Positions 25,101 to 34,400 of a stretch of 60,000 bases of DNA are shown in pieces. Within the stretch, counting starts at the first letter, position 1; each line of letters starts with the position of its first letter. The notes beneath the pieces were generated by a model. The model did not search any database, had not been told where the DNA came from, and worked only from the letters and a program-made list of their open reading frames with translations. The stretch is taken from assembly GCF_964204645.1 (NCBI RefSeq), contig NC_134027.1, positions 22,930,485 through 22,990,484 of the forward strand, read 5' to 3'. Both the position numbers and the translations under genes were made by a program. Origin of the DNA: Tubulanus polymorphus. Taxonomy: Eukaryota; Nemertea; Palaeonemertea; Tubulaniformes; Tubulanidae.

Positions 25101-28100
25101 GTGTTAAAAAAGCGATTATCATATTTGATCGATGATTTATATGTACAGCATTAACAGATTATTCTGTACAATTTCATATTTCAGATTACCGGCCCAAATT
25201 CATTTGAAATGCATTAAAAAATCATATCTATTCCAAGCATAAGCTTTTGCATGAAGCTTTTTACGGAGTTATTTCTCTCATTCAAATAGATATAAAATAT
25301 GAAGTATCGAGTCAAGTCAAACAATGCATTCGCATGAATATATTTCTCGTACGTTATTGATGTTTTAATTGTTCCGGTTCGCTGATAAACTGCCGCATAC
25401 TTTTCAAAGCCGCGTCTCACCCGATCACAAATCGATGAAACACAGATTTGAAAAACGAACTCTTTTGAATCCATTGACTGGGTTATTTCCAACAAATTTC
25501 TGTTACGAATTGCCTAATATGAATACTAGGTAAATCACGTGTGTTCATCTATCTTAAGGTAATACTTACATAGAACTTTGATAGTAATACTACCAGCAAC
25601 TGATCCTGCTATATTCGATACGTTACATGTATAAACACCTGAATCAGTTCTACTGATTCGTGTAAAACTGAGTTTATTATTAGACTGTCCTGATAGATTG
25701 ACAACACTCCATTTATACGTCAGTCGTGTAGCTCCAGACTGTGAACCGTCACATGTGATTGTTAATGGTGAATTCTCCTGTACTGCGACGATGTTTTTGT
25801 TGGCGGTGTTTGGTTGAGATGTTAGGACTAGTCCACTCGGGGGCACTGTAAATATGAAACTATATTGAAAACCACGGGGGTTTCGGTGGTTCATTTTCAA
25901 TGCGTCTGCTACATTATAGATTTTGGCAATTTAAAAGAAATCATCAACATCAAAATTAATACATCAACATGAATCAGTTGTAGATAACAAAATATCCGTG
26001 ATAAAACGATAAGAGTAAAATCCCACATTAAATGTATTGATAGATAAAAAGTTTAATTCGAATGTAAGAAATATTACCCTTATTCAGTCTAAAATGACTT
26101 GCAAAATAAAACACAGCGCATGTACATAAATACATTGTCTATGCATGAAATAAGGTACGAATTACTGCACATTAAGTAATGGGGACTGGAGTACTGACAT
26201 ATTTTGAAACACAGATGTAATGGGGGCTGAAACCTTTATTGAGGTTGACAGAGCGGTCGGAATGAGTACAAATCAAAAGCGGATTCTTACTATGCGGTGT
26301 CTATAGTGAGATTGCTGTTTGGAAAAGCAATATTGGCTCCAGGGAATTCATAAGTATGCCCGATTTGCAAAGAATGGAGGACTACCCGACATTTTCTAAT
26401 TTCACCCTCTTAAAAGCATCCCGTTTATGTTCCTTGATTCTTCCCAGTTTCCCCAATATATAAAGGTTACAATCAGGACAGTGAGAACAGAACAGAGAAA
26501 GATACTTTATTAGCTTTGTGAAGTGCTTTCTCTAAAACTTTGTCCGGGTATGCCTTTTTTCAAAAAAAAGGTTGATTATGTTACTAAAATTTCAGCGTTG
26601 TACGCAAATAAAGTGAAATTGACCATGATTCTGGGGCATTTTTGAGCGGTCATTGCCCCTTAATGCCCGAACCAAAAAATGTTAGAAAGCACTTTTACCC
26701 GATAATTTATTTGGAAATTTTGAAATTTGCCATCAAACCTTTTGTACGCTAAAATGGAATTGAAACCCACCTTTGAGCTCCCCTACTATGTAAAATCTCA
26801 AGGCCTAAAAAGTTTTTATCACAAATCCTTAAGCCCCAAGGGAAAGACCCTAAACAACTACCACTTTAAGGTAAGTTTGAGTGAATGGAAAGAAATTCAG
26901 GTAGGATTCACGGCTAGTAAGTTTACGAAAATCAGAGAAACCTAATCTCGAATTAATATTTTGTATGAGAACATCCAAAAAGGGTTTTTTCCATCGAACT
27001 CCCACTCGAAGGTAAACTTCTAGGAAGGATAAATAAAGAGAATTAAGAAATGTCAAAAGATGTCAAGGATGAGATCAGTTGACACTAAACATAAAGTATA
27101 ATCGACATAACTGCGCCATAGAAGAGGCGCGAATATAGGGTAAAATTTCAGATTCAATGTGTTCTAAGAAAAGGTTAGCTAGAATAGGCGATAGAGGCCC
27201 GTAGCGAAATCATATTGCGCAAAGAAAATGCCATCAAATTAAAAATAGGCTCTTCTAGCGCATAATTCTAAAAGATCAACGAGACAGTTAACTGAGGCAG
27301 GATAATTCAAATTACAGGACGGGAGTTTACGGTTGATAAAATCTGAAGTGATTTCCAGAGAGATGCTGTGAATAGAGAGACTGCATCAAACGAAATGAAC
27401 TTGTTGCCATTAAGGGTAACGTGACGTCTTGTAGTAAATCCATATCTTGTTTGTTATGAGAACCAGAGAACGAACCAACAAAGGAGAAAGCGTTTTTTCA
27501 ATCGAGGATCCAGGAAGATATCAAGAGGGAGAGCCCCTTCTTGAAATGATAAGATGCGTAAGGGGACATTACTTTTACGAATCTTAGGGGGGCCGTAAGG
27601 ACAAGTCGGTAAGCTGGATAATCGGATGGTCAATTTCATAATAAATTATCATCAGTAGGATGTTAACATATACTGTGTATTTATTTGGGCAGTCATTTTA
27701 GACTGAAGAAGGGTGGTAGCAACCACCCGAAATGTTTCAAATATTTCAAATATTAAACAAGTTAGCAATCAATTCCTTTATTGCGGGATTTTATTTTTAT
27801 CAATCAACATGCTGCAAATGATTAGAGTACGTGTAAAATGTTACACGTTTTACTCACGTTAATTTAATTAATAAAGCTTTAACGTTATTATTCGTCGCAT
27901 TTTTTAACTCGCAGTCAGTAAATTGTTCAAACCCAGATCACATGGTGAATGCAATTTCACAGTCACTCTTCATCACTGAACACGATTAGAGAAATGAGAT
28001 ATTATTGAACTTTTATCATTCTTACCTACTACAGTAATTATTGTGTTACTATTTGGGTAAGAGTTCATGTAATCACAACTCCACTTTCCAGAATCAATCA

Positions 28101-29660
28101 TCCGTACATTAGTGATACGTATACCATAGCGTCCAGCTGTGACGTCACATTCTCCTGTGTACCCAGTGATAGTTCCACGAGGACAGTTTGTCTCGTCAAA
28201 CGCAAACTGCCCCGATTCGCCAGACATTGTTATTCTGAGACCGCAGAAATGTTTACCGGGTGGTGAAACCTGACATTGTACGACAGTGGTGCCACCTAGT
28301 TTTACAACTGCTGGTGTAACTACTGTCGTGAGTGTCGTATCCGCTGCGTCTATACAGTTCTGCTGTTGTTCTAGAAATATTCAATACCCTCATATATATA
28401 ATTTGTTGACCAATTAAAACCTTCGGCATGATGTCAAATGTTGTTGCTACACATGTATTGAGTCCCAAAAAGGGATTAATTTACTATGGAAATGAGACAT
28501 AGGGACCGAAAATTTTCATCGTTTTAACGGATTTTTCATATCTTCCAGTTTGCATTTTTTACTAGTTATTTGAACAAATCATTTTCATACAGCGAGTTTC
28601 GTAATAGCACGTCTCGTATTAACGAGGTTCCACTGTATATAGATCATACGACGATCTCTAGAGAGAGTTCGAAACTTGGTGCGTTTACATATTAATTCTT
28701 AAGAAATTAGAAATTCTTTAAAAAAAATTCAATATCAGAGTTTAATGTTTTTGATTCTGTATATACGTAGTGGGTTTAAATCTAAATTAAATACTGAAAA
28801 TAGTAACTAAATATAAATTAAGCAGTTGAAAACGTCAAACTAAGGGTAATAATACAAGTAGAAGCAATCTAAAAACCATTATCATGTTTGGTTTAAACTT
28901 AGAAAATCCTACACTAATATAACGGAAGATAAATTCCGATAAGTTTCCTTTAAGGTATAAATATTGTTCATCCAACGTTTCGCCTATAAACTAATATAAA
29001 CTAATAGGCATCTTCAGGAATACTAATATAGTGAAACAAAGTACGAGATATGATGCCATCGAGAACAAAAGAACCGTGTTTCTCATCACCGCGCACGTCC
29101 GAGGATTCAGTGACGAAAATCTGGTAAAGATGCATTGAGCGCTGCAGCGTCTAGTGTACTAATATCTGTTGGTTTTCGGTTTTTATGAGAACAAATTGAA
29201 CACTCCTGCTAAATAGAATCTTTGTTCGTTATCATTTTTCTTCTTTTTACACAGTTGGAAATTTAAGAAAATGTCTTGAAATGCGCATTGTCAGTAATGG
29301 ATCAGGTGATTGATGAAATTTGTGTAAATCGGGGTTTGAAACTGCCATTTGCTCTGACAGCGGTGAATTCGGTAACGATCGACAATTTAAAAGAAAAAAC
29401 CTGGCTCCCTCATGCCATCTTTACTGCATTTTCTACCTAAATCAAAATATACGAAATGGGTCGTCAGGCTCTTCGTCAATCCTACTTGCATATCACGGTA
29501 GAAATAAACGTCGGTCTCCCGCGTCACTTTTGAGAAACTAGTGCACAATGAGAAACACGGTATGTATTTTGAATGGCCTTAATTAGTGGTAGTATTTACC
29601 TGCTGTACATCTAACACAGAGAACAACCATCACAAACACACACCAAACTACCGGTACATT
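13114..29660 (-). CDS. Gene B: large Ig/FN3 receptor with ITIM-rich tail
   Basis: About 24 exons were traced, all open and phase-consistent, giving roughly 1,640 residues plus a short unseen start exon. Order (5'->3' on -): leader 29600-29660; N-terminal Ig 28026-28370; I-set Ig 25570-25845; Ig exons 24813-25088, 24385-24684, 23889-24164, 23460-23762, 23017-23343, 20792-21067, 20365-20667, 19958-20284; Ig 18933-19205; FN3 18289-18594; membrane-proximal FN3-like 17503-17781; TM 17156-17294; tail exons 16984-17045, 16810-16887, 16361-16387, 15968-15988, 15079-15132, 14350-14421, 14093-14164, 13803-13907, 13114-13469. The 276-nt Ig exons read like CD80-like C2-set domains of nephrin/Kirrel proteins (LTCTATGGNPVPNL, DNQAEYQCTATGAG). 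Expected role: type I surface receptor for cell recognition signalling through SH2-domain proteins. This is the most intact gene in the window. The start codon exon was not located. Confidence 0.8.
14053..14594 (-). repeat. Tandem duplication that doubles a YSNV tail exon
   Basis: A unit of about 258-284 bp is present twice (14053-14310 and 14311-14594). Each copy contains a 72-nt exon (14093-14164 and 14350-14421) encoding GASGTDPIYSNVDKSKKKKTK, with its own acceptor and a donor of GTGAAA or GTAAAT. The B' copy has a single unit (about 55592-55875). The duplication adds one YSNV motif to the tail without breaking frame. Confidence 0.8.
15217..15690. mobile_element. Insertion with (CTTGAA)n end, absent from B'
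   Basis: In copy 2 (near 56504) the flanks are joined directly (tttttatagattgagcc), so about 470 bp was inserted here or lost there. The insert begins with four CTTGAA repeats; short microsatellite ends of this kind are common at LINE/SINE 3' termini. It has no clear coding region. It lies in a tail intron of gene B between exons 15079-15132 and 15968-15988. Confidence 0.55.
17156..17294 (-). other. Gene B transmembrane exon
   Basis: 139 nt, phase 1 in, phase 2 out. It encodes ALIGGVVVGVLLLALIVIVF followed by VKRRREGQWIW. The acceptor (ctctcag) and sequence match the A and C membrane exons, while the donor (gtagaa) and everything after it do not. This exon therefore marks one end of the cassette shared by B and C. 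Confidence 0.8.
17503..18594 (-). other. Gene B two FN3-like domains
   Basis: Exon 18289-18594 is a typical FN3 module: PPQTPSSLSV, SVTLSWVSEF, then LKPSTDYQFKVKSVN and TTRTNG at the end. Exon 17503-17781 is a membrane-proximal beta domain (SSFPSKYSVYVKYC, IEIKIDPDKAYSYKLIV) with two cysteines (YC and EC). It is FN3-like in pattern but weaker. Both exons are phase 1-1. Confidence 0.75.
21163..22740. mobile_element. Nested inverted-repeat (foldback) element in a gene B intron
   Basis: The outer arms match in reverse complement (about 21163-21300 against 22740-22600; landmarks GTGTAATATCGGCT and AGCCGACATTACAC). The inner core 21589-22319 has its own terminal inverted repeat beginning GACGGCGTCCTAG and AGACATTAATCTATTTTTTA, with ~48-nt GGCGCAGA/ATCTGCG subrepeats on the right. 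No transposase was found, so it is non-autonomous. It lies between Ig exons 20792-21067 and 23017-23343. Gene C retains only parts of the outer element around 38370-39120. Confidence 0.65.
21749..21796. repeat. 21-bp perfect hairpin inside the foldback element
   Basis: GGGATTTGAGAAAATTGTCAG and its exact complement are separated by a 6-nt loop (CTTTTC). It sits near the middle of the inner inverted-repeat element. Confidence 0.9.
22785..22846 (-). pseudogene. Relic of a 303-nt-class Ig exon
   Basis: Read on the minus strand this resembles the start of the MVKKPADYVLVNNNQQIECK exon class, but it is truncated and lacks a working acceptor. It runs straight into a short palindrome (AACCAGGGAG/CTCCCTGGTT). 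The inverted arm has the matching relic at 38279-38345. Confidence 0.65.
26011..27798 (-). mobile_element. Penelope-like retroelement remnant, left arm copy
   Basis: Read on the minus strand the element carries degenerate RT pieces (FDGIFFAQ, then LANLF-like codons) and, further 3', a GIY-YIG-type endonuclease region (CPDCNLYIGETG, RIKEHKR, LQIG, EFPGANIAF). Its two ends are inverted copies of one sequence (AAGAGTAAAATCCC and ACTGAAGAAGGGTGG landmarks). Penelope-like elements pair an RT with a GIY-YIG nuclease and often have inverted terminal repeats. All frames are broken. It sits in the intron between exons 28026-28370 and 25570-25845, the same place as in gene C. Confidence 0.7.
27703..27732 (+). 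other. Hammerhead-like motif in the retroelement end (tentative)
   Basis: CTGAAGA, a 7-bp stem (GGGTGGT, loop AGCA, ACCACCC) and GAAA follow in the order of a hammerhead ribozyme core. An extra A lies before the stem, and no convincing stem III with a cleavable UH site was found. The right-arm copy (33031-33060, minus) has GATA in place of GAAA. Hammerhead motifs are known in Penelope-like element termini; here it is at best a decayed one. Confidence 0.3.
28026..28370 (-). other. Gene B N-terminal Ig-like domain exon
   Basis: A 345-nt exon encodes about 115 residues starting EQQQNCIDAADTTL. Cysteines occur in VVQCQVS and KWSCDYM, with extra ones in KHFC, TNCPRG and GECDV. DSGKWSCDY is the DxGxYxC-type F-strand signature, with Trp in place of Tyr. 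It is probably V-type or an atypical Ig and would be the membrane-distal recognition domain. The C counterpart is 32388-32732, the same length with scattered replacements. Confidence 0.75.
28560..28635 (-). mobile_element. Possible pogo/Tigger-type terminal repeat
   Basis: On the minus strand the sequence begins CAGTGGAACCTCGTTAATAC next to TA, like the CAGTxGAACCTCG ends of pogo/Tigger elements. No second end or transposase was found nearby. Confidence 0.3.
29600..29660 (-). other. Gene B leader (signal peptide) exon
   Basis: A 61-nt exon (acceptor tattcag, donor gtaaat, phase 0 in, phase 1 out) encodes VPVVWCVFVMVVLCVRCTA, which joins in frame to EQQQNC of the next exon. The hydrophobic core fits a signal peptide. 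The only in-frame Met is internal, so a short upstream exon with the start codon is expected, as in gene C, but was not identified. Confidence 0.6.
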
Positions 29661-31090
29661 CTGAATATATATTAGAACAATAAATTACTTGTGTTTGTCA
29701 TAACCAAAATTTTCATTTCTAAACCAATTAAATCGACGTCTCTTTGAAACGTGTTGATGGACTTTTTAACTATTCATAACCATATGTTTTTAATCGAAAG
29801 CAGTAATGCATGCTCGATCTATTGACGAATAAGCCACCTGATCTGTCTAAACTCAAAATTGTTTGAACCATTTTATCAATGGAATGAAGCCTTTGCTTTC
29901 ATTATGGAGAGCCTTTAAATAAAGTCGAGTCGTGTTTGAGTAACTTATGAATCTGAATATATCATAGAACTATCGATTATTTTGAATAACAAATCAATGT
30001 ATGGAACTAACATAATTGTCTTACAGTTGAAAGGTGGCTGCGCTGGCTACTAGTAATGTTTAGGCCAGTCGCCTATGCGTGTCTACGATTGTACTGCATA
30101 TATATATATATAGGCCTATGTGTACTCACTTGGACGCGTTGGTCGTTCATTTTTTTCCAAATATCCTCGCGATCAACATATCGATTATTTTGAAAGAAGA
30201 TATTGGTTTTAAGTTTTTCAAGTATAACCACTCGCTTCCTTTCAACGTCGCAATCAAACACGTATGTCAAACCTAAGCCTAACGATTGCGAGGTAATAGA
30301 ATCACGTAGACGAACACAAACCGGTAATCCAAATTTAGAAAACGTCTAATCAAAGAGAAACTTCGAAACTGAAAACGTCTGGACGATTTTCACTTCCTGG
30401 TCGCATTATACACACTTGATTTATATCTACACATACCTACATACAATATAGGCCTACCCGCGGCGTATGTGCCTAGTTGACAGCAGTACGAGTTACTTGA
30501 CGACATTCTTCTGATTTATAATGCCTACACTCTATACATAAACAGCGGCATTATAGTCCTATATTCTTGAAGGTTATTGATTAAGTATCTTTGTTCATTG
30601 TGGGAAAACCCACGCAGTATAGGTCTTGTATTTTCGTGTAAAAATCGGCATTCAACACTGAATATCGATGATGAAACTGATTCTTGTCGGTATCATTCGC
30701 TGTATTTACCTAACTTCCTGGTCGGAATAGAAATACGTCTTTTTTAAATATTCATTCGACAGAAATTCTAAGCGCTCTTCATCCTGTTAATACGTAGATC
30801 AGCAATTTGAATGTTGTAAGTTAATCGTTTTACTATGAAGTCTAAATTTAAAATAAAAAATCTTCCTTTCGCTTTGCTCTTGTTTTTTATTTACGTAACG
30901 AAGGCCACAAAACTCAATTGCTTAAGGTCAGAAAAACATTTTATTTTTTTTTCAGTGTTATCACATTCGATTATAGTTACAGTTTCTTTATTTGTTATGA
31001 TATCTGTCTAAAGTATTCGTTATGTTATGATATTTGTATACTATTTTCTTATTGAAGGAATTCTGCGGTTCTTTGAAAAGCATAAAGAGC

Positions 31091-31487
31091 ATGTATGGAA
31101 AGGTAAGGACGAGAGCTACCACGTATTTCATCCAAATTCATTTTTGTAGATTGAATCTATGCAGTTCCATTGATTAACTAAACCTTGTGACTGATAAATG
31201 CGTGGTAAATCATTATCTATCGAGATCCAAACGAAAACCGATTTCGAAGCCGATATCACACGTGACAAATTAGTAATGCACACATTAATTTTCGGTCCCG
31301 GTTTGACAGTGTTATTTATCGAAACAGTCTAAAGGGTTTGATTAACAAATTCACATCTAGCGCAGACAGCCACCCCTGATATTCTAACATCAAGCAGATT
31401 GTGAAATCACGCAGCTTACATTATCTTCATTACAGAAGTGTTTGGCAGGGATTGTGGTATCACTTCTAATGTGGACAGGAATAAACG
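31091..31487 (+). other. Gene C start codon exon and leader exon
   Basis: The ATG at 31091 gives MYGK, followed by donor GTAAGG at 31103. Acceptor ttacag leads to exon 31436-31487 encoding KCLAGIVVSLLMWTGIN, phase 1 out. It joins in frame to GQQQNC in the N-terminal Ig exon. The result is a textbook short n-region, hydrophobic core and small-residue end. The sequence is unrelated to the gene B leader. Confidence 0.7.
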
Positions 31488-34400
31488 GTAATATACAGTA
31501 CAGATTTCTACTTGCAAAGCCGACCACAAGTGACATGATTAATTCATTTTGCATTGTGAATGTAACAAAAATCATTAGAAGACATGCAGTCATCGGCTTT
31601 TCATGAGATTTGACATCAGGATAAAAGTTCTTTGATCCATTAGTAAGAACGCCCTAATCCGTGTACGCTGTAGATGATTGAAGAAATCCCGCAATTCGAA
31701 TTTGTATGAAAAATTTATTTCTTTATCGTATAAAATAAATGGGATTTCTTCAATTAATTCCTTAATCCACTTAGTATCCATAATGACAAAATATTTAATG
31801 CGCCACAGGCAATCCTGTCCTTTTTCAAAGCAAATTTGACTATGAGAAGTTTTGTACATCCTCTACCCGACCACCATTACGATTTCCACAAATTCCACTC
31901 GGACTCACTCTAGCATATCAAGGCCTGACAACTAATAGATTGACGCGGTTTTATACTCAACACAGATGACCTGATACGTTTCGTAATTCAGATATATATT
32001 TTTGCAACGAATACTCGGACGCAATTTCATAAACGTACCAAGGAAATGCACTGTTAATGACATATTGAGGAAATACAATCTGTGAGCAACGTTGCTAGAA
32101 TGTTTTGACATCATATGAATGATTTCATGCGAAATATGTAATGAATAAATCATGTATCTAAAATCACGTTGATCCAGTTTATAATCAGCCTTGCGTAAGT
32201 AGAAATCTGACTAATTCCACGTTTTTGTCACGAATTGATAATTCTTTGTGGATAGTTTCTCAACACCCTCCTCTGCATTTTTAGAATTAGGCTTCGTATA
32301 TTGACTTCAACTCGAGTTATGATGTACCAGTTGATATCAGTCTAAAGTCGACTATAAATAAACTTTCATTTCCATTGAAAATTTCAGGGCAGCAACAGAA
32401 CTGTATCGACGCAGCGGATACGACGCTCACGACGGTTGCAACACCAGCAGTTGTAAAATTAGGTGACACCACTGTCGTACAATGTCAGGTTTCACCACCC
32501 GGTAAACATTTATGCGGTTTCGGAATAACAATATCTGGCCAATCGGGACAGTTTGAGTTTGACGAGATTAACTGTCCTAGGGGAACTATCACTGGGTATA
32601 ATGGACAATGTGACGTCACATCTGGACGATATGGTATACGTATCACTAATGTACGGATGATTGATTCTGGAAAGTGGAAGTGTGATTACATGAACTCTTT
32701 TCCAAATAGTAACACAATAATTACTGTAATAGGTAAGCATGATAAAAAGTTCAATAATATCTCATTTCTCTTATCGTGTTCAGTGATGAAGAGTGGACTG
32801 TGAAATTGCATTCACCATGTGATTTGGGTTTGAACAATTCAATGACTGCGAGTTAAAAAATGTGACGAGTAATAACGCTTTTAAAGCTTTACTAATTAAA
32901 TTAACGTGAGTAAAACGTGTAACATTTTACACGTACTCTAATCATTTGTAGCATGTTGATTTATAAGAGTAAAATCCCGCATTAAATGAATTGATTGCTA
33001 ACTTGTTTAATATTTGAAATATTAGAAACATATCGGGTGGTTGCTGCCACCCTTCTTCAGTCTAAAATGACTGCCCAAATAAATACACAGTATATGTTAA
33101 CATCCTACTGATGATAAATTTATTATGAAATTGACCAGCCGATTACCCAGCTTACCGACTTATCTTTACGCCCCTCCCCCTAAGATTCGTAAAAGTAATG
33201 TCCCTTTACGCATCTTATCATCTCAAGAAGGGGCTCTCCCTCTTGATATCTTTCTCGATCCTCGATTGAAAAAACGCTTTCTCCTTTGTCGGTTCGTTCT
33301 CTGGTTCTCATGTCAAACACGATATTGATTTACTACAAGACGTCACGTTACCCCTAATGGCAACAAGTTCATTTCTTTTGACACAGTCTCTCTATTCACA
33401 GCATAGATCCCTCTGGAACTCACTTCAGATTTTATCAAACGTTAACTGTCTCGTTGATCTTTTAGAATTATGCGCTAGAAGAGCCTATTTTCAATTTGAT
33501 GGCATTTTCTTTGCGCAATATGATTTCGCTACGGGCCTCTATCGCCTATTCTAGCTAACCTTTTCTTAGAACGACATTGAATCTGAAATTTTACCCTATA
33601 TTCGCGCCTCTTCTATGGCACAGTTATGTCGATTATATCTTATGTTTAGTATCAACTGATCTCATCCTTGACATCTTTTGACATTTCTTAATTCCCTTTA
33701 TTTATCCTTCCTAGCAGTTAACCTCCGAGTGGGAGTTCGATGGAAGAAACCCATTTTTTGATGTTTTCAGACAAAATCTTAATTCGGGATTATAGGTTTC
33801 TCTGTTTTTTGTAAACTTACTAGCTGTGAATCCTACCTGAATTTCATTCCATTCACTCAAACTTACCTTAAAGTGGTGGTTGTTCAGGGTCTTTCCCTTG
33901 GGCCTTGGATTTGTGATAAAAACTTTTTAGGCCATGATATTTTACATAGTAGGGGAGCTCAAAGGTGGGTTTCAATTCCATTTTAGCGTACAATAGGTTT
34001 GATGGCAAATTCCAATATTTCCAAATAAATAATCTGGTAAAAGTGCTTTCTTGCATTTTTTGGTTGGGGCATTAAGGGGCTATGGCCGCTCAAAAATGCC
34101 CCAGAATCATGGTCAATTTCACTTTATTTGTGTACAACGCTGAAATCTTAGTAACATAATTAACCTTTTTTTGAAAAAAACTTGCATACCCGAAAAAAGT
34201 TTTTAAGAAAGCACTTCACAAAGCTAATAAAGTATCTTTCCCTGTTCTGTTCTTACTGTCCTGATTGTAACCCTTTTTATATTGGGGAAACTGGGAAGAA
34301 TCAAGGAACATAAACGATGCTTTAAAGAGGGTGAAATTAGATATGTGGGGTAGTCTCTATTCTTTGCAAATCGGGCATACTTTCGAATTTCCTGGAGCCA

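Larger units (their letters stand above)
18933..25845 (-). other. Gene B Ig-domain array
   Basis: One-exon-per-domain array. After the I-set exon (25570-25845, LTITCDGSQS, DSGVYTCNVS) come (276, 300), (276, 303, 327), (276, 303, 327) nt exons, then a 273-nt Ig (18933-19205, TTLNCRH, YGSYSCKLNN). The 276-nt class reads VTLQGPTSPVQES..LTC..EYQC, the 303-nt class LTMVKKPAD..IECKTDSSNP..YRCQTGNL, and the 327-nt class VPPESMTLTEIPNGPVV..LTCTTDSSNP..YRCTAYQNS. All are phase 1-1, so whole domains can be gained, lost or skipped in frame. The 276-nt class lacks the usual core Trp (NLAITRTP in place of NLxWxRxx). Confidence 0.8.
17156..28370 (-). repeat. Palindrome left arm (ectodomain cassette of gene B)
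   Basis: Every exon from the N-terminal Ig to the TM has an inverted counterpart in 32388-42356. Shared introns include the Penelope remnant, the foldback intron sequence and the relic Ig exon. The arms end at the 5' edge of the N-terminal Ig exon and at the 3' edge of the TM exon; outside these points leaders and tails are unrelated. Confidence 0.85.
28371..32387. other. Non-homologous centre of the palindrome, shared 5' region of B and C
   Basis: Between the N-terminal Ig exons of B and C the two sides are unrelated. The stretch contains the B leader exon (29600-29660), the C start and leader exons (31091-31102 and 31436-31487) and about 1.4 kb between them from which both genes are transcribed outward. 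A TA repeat lies at about 30095-30112. No TATA box or known element could be assigned with confidence. Confidence 0.55.

Noticed and set aside
26727-26945. 72-codon plus-strand frame in the left retroelement
   Set aside because: It is on the strand opposite to the RT and GIY-YIG pieces of the element and has no known domain.
30079-30276. Overlapping frames on both strands near 30.1-30.3 kb
   Set aside because: Mutual shadows starting in a TA repeat; no signal peptide or splice-phase match to the leader exons.
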